Assembly (NCBI GenBank): GCA_947088345.1
Contig: CAMUGE010000009.1
Coordinates: forward strand, 1 to 64,000
Origin: an uncultured Roseburia sp.
GTDB taxonomy: Bacteria; Bacillota; Clostridia; Lachnospirales; Lachnospiraceae
Direction: 5' to 3'
Length of the DNA: 64,000 bases
Shown here: positions 1 to 6,888 of the stretch, one piece after another
Position numbering within the stretch: the first letter of the stretch is position 1
Layout of the letters: every line of letters starts with the position of its first letter
Made by a program: the position numbers and the translations under genes
Notes under the pieces: model-generated
The model's input: the letters and a program-made list of their open reading frames with translations, nothing else
Told to the model about the DNA's origin: nothing
Database searches by the model: none

Positions 1-122
1 CCATGGGCAGGAAAGGGCCGAACTTTTTCTATGTGTACAACGACCAGTACCGTTATGACACATAATATGATAAATAGTATCCGCATTTTCTTTTTTATTG
101 TTCTAAGTAAAATTCCTTTCAT
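1..122 (-). CDS. N-terminus of a membrane-anchored protein, cut by window edge
   Basis: Only about the first 40 residues are inside the window. They begin with a basic stretch (MKGILLRTIKKKMR) followed by one strongly hydrophobic segment (roughly residues 14-31), as in an uncleaved signal anchor or signal peptide. The start lies 6 bases after the TetR stop codon, with GAGG 11 bases upstream, so the two genes are probably co-transcribed and this protein is a likely TetR target. The family cannot be named from what is visible. Confidence 0.55.
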   Translation of the reverse strand, partial: MKGILLRTIKKKMRILFIILCVITVLVVVHIEKVRPFPAH

Positions 123-128
123 TAAAAT

Positions 129-740
129 TTATACCTCTGTAATGTTCGATATAATAGATGGAATATCTAAATCTACATCTGTTAGGGAAAACAAATCAGC
201 CGCAAAATCTTTTACTATTGAATACACTTGTTCTTTGGTACAATTCAATACACCTGCTACAACCAAAGATACAATTCCGTGTGTATATACAAGCATTCTT
301 TGAAACAGCATATCTGCCTGTTCTCGACTAATATTAAGATATTGATGTAATTTATCTATCAAAGCAGCATTTCCTTTGTCTGTTAAGATAGAGTTAAATC
401 CGCCCCTGCAATAGTTCTTGCTTTCTCCCATATATACAAAACGAAACAAATTCGGGGTGTCAAATGCTAAATTGATATACGCATAGCCAATCTGCCAAAA
501 TGCTTCTATGCAATTTGTTGAAGTTGGCATCATTTTTTGATTTGCATAGATAACAGCTTCTTGTGTTAGAGCTTCCCTCATATTATCCATATTGCCATAT
601 TGCCAAGCTATCGGTTGTGTGGAACATTTCAATTCTTTCGCAATACTTTTAATATTTACTGCGTAATATCCGTCACGGATAAGAATATCTATTGCTGCTG
701 TGAGAATTTTCTCTTTTGTGATTTGAACGCTTCTTGGCAT
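129..740 (-). CDS. TetR/AcrR family transcriptional regulator
   Basis: A 203-residue DNA-binding repressor. The N-terminus reads RSVQITKEKILTAAIDILI, followed by a helix-turn-helix around residues 25-47 (VNIKSIAKELKCSTQPIAWQYG), the usual TetR layout. The C-terminal half is helical and would bind an unknown ligand. I chose the ATG at 740 because GGAGG stands 6 bases upstream. A longer in-frame start at 767 would put translation inside the palindromic operator. A consensus promoter and a 14-bp palindrome lie directly upstream, so autoregulation is likely. A membrane protein gene follows on the same strand. Confidence 0.85.
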   Translation of the reverse strand: MPRSVQITKEKILTAAIDILIRDGYYAVNIKSIAKELKCSTQPIAWQYGNMDNMREALTQEAVIYANQKMMPTSTNCIEAFWQIGYAYINLAFDTPNLFRFVYMGESKNYCRGGFNSILTDKGNAALIDKLHQYLNISREQADMLFQRMLVYTHGIVSLVVAGVLNCTKEQVYSIVKDFAADLFSLTDVDLDIPSIISNITEV

Positions 741-759
741 AATGCACCTCCACAATAAA

Positions 760-773
760 ATAAACATGTTTAT
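760..773. promoter_or_regulatory. Palindromic operator in the tetR leader
   Basis: Perfect 14-bp palindrome ATAAACATGTTTAT between the predicted transcription start and the tetR ribosome binding site. Size, symmetry and position fit an autoregulatory TetR operator. Function is inferred. Confidence 0.55.
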
Positions 774-787
774 ATAATGCCATTTAT

Positions 788-815
788 ATTATAATGCGTT
801 TTGCAGATTTGTCAA
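788..815 (-). promoter_or_regulatory. Sigma-A promoter of the tetR gene
   Basis: On the minus strand TTGACA (815-810) and TATAAT (793-788) are both perfect consensus hexamers with a 16-bp spacer. Transcription would start near 781, just upstream of the palindrome. Confidence 0.7.
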
Positions 816-956
816 TCCCTCTGGATGAAAGGCAGTTTAGTATTTCCATAACTGGAACAAAATGCCGAACAAATATTCGTTAATCTATTGACGTTAGTAA
901 ACATACGTTCTATACTTATCTTCGTTGAAACATAAAAACTGCTATATAAACATAAA

Positions 957-1009
957 GACCCATCCAATTCATACAAACGGTGTTGGCGCACCTCTGAATT
1001 GGACAGGTC
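957..1009. repeat. Long imperfect inverted repeat in a gene-poor stretch
   Basis: GACC (957-960) and CCAATTCA (964-971) pair with TGAATTGG (995-1002) and GGTC (1006-1009), with matched 3-base internal loops and an inner GGTG/CACC pairing. It lies in the 816-1276 stretch, which has no convincing intact gene. It could be the end of a decayed insertion element, but no transposase is recognisable. Confidence 0.35.
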
Positions 1010-1070
1010 TTCATACATACAAATTCAATGTCGAAATGACTAAGAATTTGAAGCGCAGAAACGCTATTGA

Positions 1071-1223
1071 AGCTATTATTACATATTGGAAACTGTTTAT
1101 AAGGATGAAGCAAAATTACGAAGTGATTTTGAAGAAATGAAATTACAGAGATTAGGACTAAACGATAGAGTTGTAGAGGCCCTATATAAAAATGCTCAGG
1201 TTAATTCTAAGTATAATAACTAA
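1071..1223 (+). pseudogene. Possible 3' remnant of a coding region
   Basis: The frame ending at the TAA at 1221-1223 reads as a soluble helical protein tail (for example DEAKLRSDFEEMKLQRLGL and VVEALYKNAQVNSKYNN), but it is closed upstream by a stop at 1068-1070 and has no start codon with a ribosome binding site. The composition looks protein-like, so this may be the surviving C-terminus of a deleted gene. The parent family is not recognised and chance is not excluded. Confidence 0.25.
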
Positions 1224-1276
1224 GAAAGGAAAAATCCGGATGCTTTTTCTGGTTTTTGCAGTAAAATAAAAATATT

Positions 1277-1306
1277 GGGACGTTTTATGATTTCTCTCCG
1301 TCTAAT
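1277..1306 (+). promoter_or_regulatory. ECF-type promoter upstream of the sigma factor gene
   Basis: GGGACGTTTT (1277-1286) and CGTCTAAT (1299-1306) resemble the -35 (AAC-TTT) and -10 (CGTC) elements of ECF sigma-dependent promoters in Bacillota. The position, about 25 bases before the ECF sigma start codon, suggests autoregulation. No sigma-A promoter is obvious here. Confidence 0.5.
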
Positions 1307-1331
1307 AGTTAGAAAAGGAGGTAAAGTACAG

Positions 1332-1832
1332 ATGAACAAGCTGATTAAACGGGCGCAGGAGAGGGATGCGGATGCATTTACACAGTTGATGCAGTCGCAG
1401 ATGCAAAATATGTACAAGACAGCGCGGGCGCTTTTAAACAATGATGAGGATGTGGCGGACGCCATATCGGAAACAATTCTTGCCTGCTGGGAAAAATTGG
1501 GACAGCTGCAGAAAACGCAGTTTTTCCGTACATGGATGACACGCATCCTGATCAACAAGTGCAATGATATTTTAAGGCAGAAAAAAGAGTTCTGTCTTGT
1601 GGAGGAGGTTCGGGAACAGGCGGCGTCTTCCTGTGAATATGAGAATGTCGAGTGGTTGGAGACAATGAAGAATCTGGACGACAAATACAGGATGGTAATG
1701 ATCCTGCACTATGTAATCGGGCTGAAAGCGTCGGAGATCAGTTCAATCCTGGAAATTCCGGCCAGTACAGTGAGGACGCGTTTGTCGCGCGGAAGAGAAC
1801 AGATGGCATTGGTTTATAAACTGGAAGCGTGA
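1332..1832 (+). CDS. ECF (sigma-70 family) RNA polymerase sigma factor
   Basis: A 166-residue group 4 sigma factor. Region 2 covers roughly residues 10-75 (ARALLNNDEDVADAISETI, then FFRTWMTRILINKC). Region 4 covers residues 110-160 and carries the helix-turn-helix ASEISSILEIPASTVRTRLS. There is no region 1 or 3, as usual for the ECF group. The ATG at 1332 follows AGGAGGT with a 9-base spacer; an upstream in-frame start at 1275 would overlap the promoter. The next gene encodes a single-pass membrane protein of the DUF4179 type, the usual anti-sigma partner, so this sigma is probably held at the membrane until an envelope signal. The signal and regulon are unknown. Confidence 0.88.
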   Translation: MNKLIKRAQERDADAFTQLMQSQMQNMYKTARALLNNDEDVADAISETILACWEKLGQLQKTQFFRTWMTRILINKCNDILRQKKEFCLVEEVREQAASSCEYENVEWLETMKNLDDKYRMVMILHYVIGLKASEISSILEIPASTVRTRLSRGREQMALVYKLEA

Positions 1833-1846
1833 AGGAGGGAATGAAG

Positions 1847-3001
1847 ATGAGAGAAAGAGAGATTATTGAAAATTTACAGAAAGAAATTACAGTACCATCG
1901 ATTGTGCAGATGAAAGCAGACTGGGCGTTTGACCAGATAAAAAACGGGGAAAAAAGAAGCAGAGTATATCAAAGGAAAAACAGATTTCGGGCAGTGCGCG
2001 CAGCTGTCGCGGCGGCAGCGCTTGTATGCGGAACGGTGACCGTAGGCGCCGCCGTATATATGAACTGGAGCAAAGGGATGGATGCACAGCTGAAAGCAAC
2101 GAACGAGCAGAAACTGTTTTTAGAGGAAAAGCAGATTGCCACCCCGCAGAATACAAGCGCTACCGATGCGGGCATTACGGTCACGGCACAGCAGAGTATT
2201 GTGGACAGCCGTTTTGCACACCTTTCCTTTAAGGTGGAGGGTTATCCGCTTGCCGAGGGACAAGAACCGGGGTTTGAATCTATTGACGTTACAGTGGGCG
2301 GCAGAAATGATTTTTCGTGGTCGGGAAACTTTTTTAACGGGATTACAAGCGATGAAAACGGGAATCCTGTTTTTGCGGACGGCACGCCGCTTGGCGATGA
2401 CTGGGCCGAAGTATTTGTGGCGGAAGACGGCAGCATGGAGTTTGACTTAAGTCTGTCTGCAGGAGAGAACGAGGGGGCGTTTATCGATGCGCCGATCCAT
2501 GTGGAATTTAAAAATCTGGGAACATTGAAAAAAGCCGAATATTTCCCTGATTTAACGGGAACCTGGGTATTGGATTTTACATTGCAGGGCTCCGATCAGA
2601 TTCGCCGGTTTACGATGAACGAAGCTCTGGGGGATACCGGCTGTTACGTGATAGAGGCGGAGATTTCCCCGATTTCACTCCAGGCAAAATATCGTATGCC
2701 GGTGGAGACGGAGGAGATCGAAGCCGTCGACGAAAACGGAAATCCGATTACGTCGACTGTTTACAAAGAGCCGCCTGCTTTCATGGGCGTTCGCTTAAAA
2801 GACGGCACACTGCTTCCCTGTCTTCGGAACGGGGGATCGGAAGGGTTTGAGGACTTAGATGCCGGCATCTATAAAGTTACGTTTGCGACAGATCATGTGT
2901 TAAATGCGGACGAGGTTGACGCGCTGTTATTTATGAAGCCCGCTTTGACAGGCGAGGGGCCGCTGACGGAGGAGAATTTTTATATTGTACCGCTGCAGTA
3001 G
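1847..3001 (+). CDS. DUF4179-type membrane protein, probable anti-sigma factor
   Basis: A 384-residue protein. Residues 1-45 are a charged cytoplasmic part, residues 48-70 form one membrane segment (RAAVAAAALVCGTVTVGAAV), and the remaining 300 residues would face outward and are beta-rich. This is the layout of DUF4179 proteins found next to ECF sigma genes. The ATG at 1847 is 8 bases from AAGGAGG; the GTG at 1829, which overlaps the sigma stop, lies inside that signal. Tight coupling to the sigma gene supports a sigma/anti-sigma pair, with the N-terminus binding sigma and the outer domain sensing. No catalytic motif is visible and the assignment rests on context and architecture. Confidence 0.75.
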   Translation: MREREIIENLQKEITVPSIVQMKADWAFDQIKNGEKRSRVYQRKNRFRAVRAAVAAAALVCGTVTVGAAVYMNWSKGMDAQLKATNEQKLFLEEKQIATPQNTSATDAGITVTAQQSIVDSRFAHLSFKVEGYPLAEGQEPGFESIDVTVGGRNDFSWSGNFFNGITSDENGNPVFADGTPLGDDWAEVFVAEDGSMEFDLSLSAGENEGAFIDAPIHVEFKNLGTLKKAEYFPDLTGTWVLDFTLQGSDQIRRFTMNEALGDTGCYVIEAEISPISLQAKYRMPVETEEIEAVDENGNPITSTVYKEPPAFMGVRLKDGTLLPCLRNGGSEGFEDLDAGIYKVTFATDHVLNADEVDALLFMKPALTGEGPLTEENFYIVPLQ

Positions 3002-3071
3002 GCGAAACTTACGATTGGCAGATTCGTAATGCGAAAGAATGCCAGGCACAAATTTAGATAGGCTGATAAAA

Positions 3072-3108
3072 AACTCTGTGGGTTGTTTTGTGCCCGCAGA
3101 GTTTTTTG
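3072..3108 (+). terminator. Rho-independent terminator after the sigma/anti-sigma pair
   Basis: AACTCTGTGGG (3072-3082) pairs with CCCGCAGAGTT (3093-3103) with one G-U type pair and a 10-base loop, followed by a run of T. Confidence 0.8.
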
Positions 3109-3205
3109 TTTTCAGCTGGCGTGCAGTATGATATACTGGAGGAAGTACAGGCAAAAGAGAGCCAAAGGAGTTACCCTTTGACTGGTTTGCGGCGCAAATT
3201 CGGCG

Positions 3206-3287
3206 AGGGAAACGCTGATGAAAGCGTTTCCCTGAGTCTCTGTGTTGATTTGAGTCGCGGCAAAGCCGCGATATGGAGGTTGGAATG
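3206..3287 (+). repeat. Double-hairpin leader element, copy A (in front of sbcD)
   Basis: Hairpin 1 pairs AGGGAAACGC (3206-3215) with GCGTTTCCCT (3224-3233) around an 8-base loop. Then come the spacer GATTTGAGT and hairpin 2, TCGCGGC (3255-3261) with GCCGCGA (3265-3271) around a 3-base loop, and then ATGGAGGTTGGAATG, which contains the sbcD ribosome binding site and start codon. The same order, loop sizes and flanking words occur at 43500-43574, with different but still paired bases in hairpin 1. It is either a mobile palindromic repeat or a cis-acting RNA element. Confidence 0.7.
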
Positions 3288-4409
3288 AAATTATTACATT
3301 TGGGTGATTTGCATATCGGCAAAACAGTGAATGATTTTAGTATGATAGAAGATCAGGCGTACCAGTTAGATCGTGTTGTTGACCTGGTGAGGGAGAGGCG
3401 GATTGACGCGGTTTTGGTAGCAGGGGATGTTTATGACAGGTCTGTGCCGGGCGAGGAGGCGGTAAAACTATTGGATCGGTTTTTTAACAAAATTTCCTCC
3501 GCAGGCGCAAAGCTTTTTTTAATCAGCGGCAACCATGATTCGGAGGAGCGGTTGAATTTTGGAAGCAGCCTGTTTGAGGCAAGCCATATTCATATCTCGG
3601 CAAAGTATAACGGTACGATCATGAAGAGAACCGTGAAAGATGAGTTTGGAGCGGTTAATTTCTATCTGCTGCCGTTTGTGAAAGCGTCTCAGGTAAAGCA
3701 CTTTTATCCGGATGCACAGATACAGACTTACGAGGATGCGGTCCGATGTGCACTGGCACATTCGGAAATTGACTGTTCGCAGCGCAATATCCTCTTAGCG
3801 CATCAGTTTGTCACAGGAGGGTGCGCCGACCCCAGAACAGGGGGGTCGGAGAGTGCGGCGGCTCTTTGCGTCGGTACGGTTGAAAAAGTTGCGGCGGATT
3901 GTTTTTGCGACTTTGATTATGTGGCGCTTGGTCATATCCATTCGCCGCAGAAAGTCGGAAAAGAGACAGTGAGATACGCCGGTTCGCTGTTAAAATACTC
4001 CTTAGGCGAGGTTAACGACAGCAAATCGGCCCCGCTTGTCACGCTTGGAGAGAAAGGGCAGATTGATATTGAACTGCTTCCTCTGAAGCCGCTTCGGGAA
4101 ATGCGCCATTTGAAAGGAAAATTGAGACAGCTGCTTGCGCATGTAAGTGATCCGGACGATTATATTTATGCGACGCTGACAGAGGAAGCGCCGGTCAGCA
4201 ATGTCATGCATATATTTCGGCAATATTATCCCAATACGATGCAGATTATGTATGACAATGCATACACAGAAGAAATGCCTGAAACAGTACAGCTGCAGGC
4301 GTCGGAGGAAAAAACGTTTGAGCAGATTTTTTCGGATTTTTACCGTGCGATGTACGGATGTGAGATCAGCGACGAAGAACTTGCGCTTATAACAGAACTA
4401 TCACTGTAA
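3285..4409 (+). CDS. sbcD: Exonuclease SbcCD, nuclease subunit SbcD
   Basis: A 374-residue Mre11-type metallophosphoesterase that works with SbcC to cut hairpins and DNA ends during repair and replication. Metal-binding motifs appear in order: GDLHIGK (residues 7-13), AGDVYD, SGNHDSEERLNFG and LGHIHSPQ. The length is normal. The ATG at 3285 follows GGAGGT by 4 bases; the ATG at 3273 overlaps that signal. The leader is a dispersed double-hairpin repeat. SbcD normally sits directly before sbcC and often overlaps it. Here sbcC lies 17 kb downstream beyond a pectin-degradation locus. Confidence 0.93.
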   Translation: MKLLHLGDLHIGKTVNDFSMIEDQAYQLDRVVDLVRERRIDAVLVAGDVYDRSVPGEEAVKLLDRFFNKISSAGAKLFLISGNHDSEERLNFGSSLFEASHIHISAKYNGTIMKRTVKDEFGAVNFYLLPFVKASQVKHFYPDAQIQTYEDAVRCALAHSEIDCSQRNILLAHQFVTGGCADPRTGGSESAAALCVGTVEKVAADCFCDFDYVALGHIHSPQKVGKETVRYAGSLLKYSLGEVNDSKSAPLVTLGEKGQIDIELLPLKPLREMRHLKGKLRQLLAHVSDPDDYIYATLTEEAPVSNVMHIFRQYYPNTMQIMYDNAYTEEMPETVQLQASEEKTFEQIFSDFYRAMYGCEISDEELALITELSL

Positions 4410-4422
4410 AAAGTCAGTTCCT

Positions 4423-4458
4423 GAAATCGGTGCGGCAAGGAATTGCTGCACCGATTTC
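4423..4458 (+). terminator. Hairpin terminator after sbcD
   Basis: GAAATCGGTGC (4423-4433) pairs perfectly with GCACCGATTTC (4448-4458), 14 bases after the sbcD stop. There is no strong T tail. The rest of the interval up to 4745 holds nothing else I can support. Confidence 0.55.
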
Positions 4459-4745
4459 GTACAGGCGGCAGTTCCCGTATCACGAAAAATGCAGCAGAGG
4501 GCAGAGGCTGTGCAGTTGTTTTTTTCCAGTAGCATGTATATGTAAATGACAGTTATTTTCGTCCTGTTTGTCTGATAACAGGATATTTTTTCTCATATTT
4601 TCCCCCAAAAAAGAAAAAGAATAGCAGAACATCCGAAAAGCATAGTGGCAGATGGATCAAATGGCAGGTCTCTTTTGTTCATAGAAGCTGTCGTTTTTAA
4701 CCATAGTTGTTTTTTTGCAAAGAGAGTAAGATAAATGTATAAGAA

Positions 4746-4790
4746 ATATCAGACAGAATAAGCACCGTATCACAGTATTCTGCCTGATAT
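4746..4790. promoter_or_regulatory. Inverted repeat upstream of the first GH42 gene
   Basis: ATATCAGACAGAATA (4746-4760) and TATTCTGCCTGATAT (4776-4790) are complementary except for one position, with a 15-base loop. The repeat ends 38 bases before the GH42 ribosome binding site. It could be an operator for the AraC regulator of the cluster, a leader stem-loop or a terminator. No T tail follows. Confidence 0.5.
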
Positions 4791-4838
4791 ATTGTTCGCG
4801 GTCACTGTGCGGTAAACTGATTTGAAATGGAGAAAATT

Positions 4839-6866
4839 ATGGTAGAGTATGAAAAAGTAAAACAGATTCCGTTTGGCGGGGATTACAATCCGGAACAATG
4901 GCCCGAGGAAACATGGGAGGATGACTTTCACCTGCTGAAAAAAGCGCATATCAATATTATGACATTGAACGTGTTTAATTGGGCGCTGCTGCAGCCGGAT
5001 GAGACGACATACTGTTTTGACAAGCTTGATAAAGTGATGGAACTGACAAAAAAATATGGCGTCAATGTCTGCATGGCGACGTCTACCGGTGCGCATCCGG
5101 CGTGGATGGCAAGAAAATATCCGGATATCCTGCGCGTTACGGCAGACGGAAAGCGCAGAAAGTATGGCAGACGCCATAATGCCTGCCAGAACAGCCCTAC
5201 ATACCGTAAATATGCAAAGGCGCTGACAGAGCAGCTGGCAGCGCGTTATGCAGATTGCGGCAATATCGTGGCATGGCATATTTCCAATGAGTACGGCGGC
5301 GTCTGCTACTGTGAAAACTGTGAAAAAAAATTCCGCATCTGGCTGCAGAAAAAATACAAAACGACAGAAGAATTAAACCGGGTCTGGAACCTGAATTTCT
5401 GGAGCCACACGATGTATGACTGGGAAGATGTCGTCGTTCCCAATCTGCTCTCGGAAGAATTTGAGGATGACGGAATCCGCACGATGTTTCAGGGGATATC
5501 GCTCGACTATGCAAGATTTAACTCGGACGGAATGCTCGAATGCTTCAATATGGAAAAAGAAATCGTAAAGAAATATATGCCGGATGTTCCCGTTACAACG
5601 AACTTTATGGGGGCATATAAACCGATTGATTACCAGAAATGGGGAGAGTCTCTCGATTTTGTCTCATGGGACAATTACCCGAATTATGATGACGGGCCGG
5701 CGGAAATTGCAATGCGTCATGATCTGATGCGCGGTTTAAAAAACGGAAAGCCGTTCGCGCTGATGGAGCAGACGCCTGGCGTAAGCAACTGGCAGGAAGT
5801 CTGTAAACTGAAACGGCCGGGAGTCCTGCGGCTCTGGAGTTATCAGGCCGTTGCGCATGGGTCGGATACAGTCATGTTTTTCCAGATGAAACAAAATATC
5901 GGCGCCTGTGAAAAATTCCATACCGCGTTTATCAATCATGTCGGAACCGGAGAGACAAGAGTTTTTCGGGAGGCGAGTGAGCTTGGGGCCGAGCTGGAAA
6001 AAAAGATAAAAGGGCTGACACTTGGCGCCCGTACGGATGCGAAAATTGCAATTATATTTGACTGGGATAACTGGTGGGCGGCAGAAAATTCGGCGGGGCC
6101 AAGCAGACGGATCCGTTATGTGGAAGAGGCCATACAATACTACAAAGCATTGTATGAAATGAATTATCCGGTAGACATAATTTCGGTCGAAACAGAGCTG
6201 TCCGGCTATCAGTTTGTGATTGCACCGTTGCTTTATATGTGTAAAACAGGATTTGATGAAAAAGTACGCAACTTTGTCAGAGAGGGAGGAACATTTTTAA
6301 CGACTTATTTCAGCGGTTATGTAGAGGAGCATGATCTTGTTGTCTGCGGAGGGTATCCCGGAAAATTAAAAGATATTCTGGGTATCTGGGTAGAGGAATC
6401 GGACGCACTGCCAAAGGAAGAAGAAAATTGTTTTTCTTACGGAGGAAATAAGGTGCTGGCGCGCATACTCTGTGATCTGCTTCATCTGCAGGGAGCAGAG
6501 GCGCTCGGTGTTTACGAAAAAGATTTTTATGCAGGTATGCCGGCGGTGACAAAAAACAAATTTGGACAGGGCAATGCCTATTATGTGGGGACCAGGGCAG
6601 ATGAAAGTTTTTACCGCGGCTTTTTAAAAGAAATCTGTGACGAACTTAGGATCAAGCCGGCAGCCTGTACAAATCCCGGCATAGAGGCGGCGGTAAGGAA
6701 AAATGCAAACGGAACATTTTTGTTTCTGCTGAATCATAATTCGTATGAAACATCTTATACAGTGGAGCGGCCAGGGCTTGAGCTGCTTGGCGGTAAAAAT
6801 TATTCGGTTGGAGAGGAACTAAAACTTGGCGCTTATGATGTCAGAATTTTGCTGGAAGCAGAATAA
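4839..6866 (+). CDS. Beta-galactosidase, glycoside hydrolase family 42
   Basis: A 675-residue enzyme that releases galactose from beta-galactosides such as short galactans. The N-terminal motif GGDYNPEQWP is typical of GH42. The acid/base glutamate lies in WHISNEYGG and the nucleophile glutamate in ALMEQTPGVSNWQ. The trimerisation domain (AKIAIIFDWDNWWA) and a small C-terminal domain follow. There is no signal peptide, so it acts in the cytoplasm on imported oligosaccharides. The ATG at 4839 follows GGAG by 6 bases; the ATG at 4827 overlaps that signal. It stands first in a run of RG-I genes and ends 22 bases before the next start. Arabinogalactan or galacto-oligosaccharide side chains of pectin are the likely substrate. 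Confidence 0.93.
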   Translation: MVEYEKVKQIPFGGDYNPEQWPEETWEDDFHLLKKAHINIMTLNVFNWALLQPDETTYCFDKLDKVMELTKKYGVNVCMATSTGAHPAWMARKYPDILRVTADGKRRKYGRRHNACQNSPTYRKYAKALTEQLAARYADCGNIVAWHISNEYGGVCYCENCEKKFRIWLQKKYKTTEELNRVWNLNFWSHTMYDWEDVVVPNLLSEEFEDDGIRTMFQGISLDYARFNSDGMLECFNMEKEIVKKYMPDVPVTTNFMGAYKPIDYQKWGESLDFVSWDNYPNYDDGPAEIAMRHDLMRGLKNGKPFALMEQTPGVSNWQEVCKLKRPGVLRLWSYQAVAHGSDTVMFFQMKQNIGACEKFHTAFINHVGTGETRVFREASELGAELEKKIKGLTLGARTDAKIAIIFDWDNWWAAENSAGPSRRIRYVEEAIQYYKALYEMNYPVDIISVETELSGYQFVIAPLLYMCKTGFDEKVRNFVREGGTFLTTYFSGYVEEHDLVVCGGYPGKLKDILGIWVEESDALPKEEENCFSYGGNKVLARILCDLLHLQGAEALGVYEKDFYAGMPAVTKNKFGQGNAYYVGTRADESFYRGFLKEICDELRIKPAACTNPGIEAAVRKNANGTFLFLLNHNSYETSYTVERPGLELLGGKNYSVGEELKLGAYDVRILLEAE

Positions 6867-6888
6867 GAAAGAAGGAGGGTTTTACAGA

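Noticed and set aside
31-303. 90-codon plus-strand frame at the left edge
   Set aside because: It is antisense to the TetR gene and lacks a ribosome binding site.
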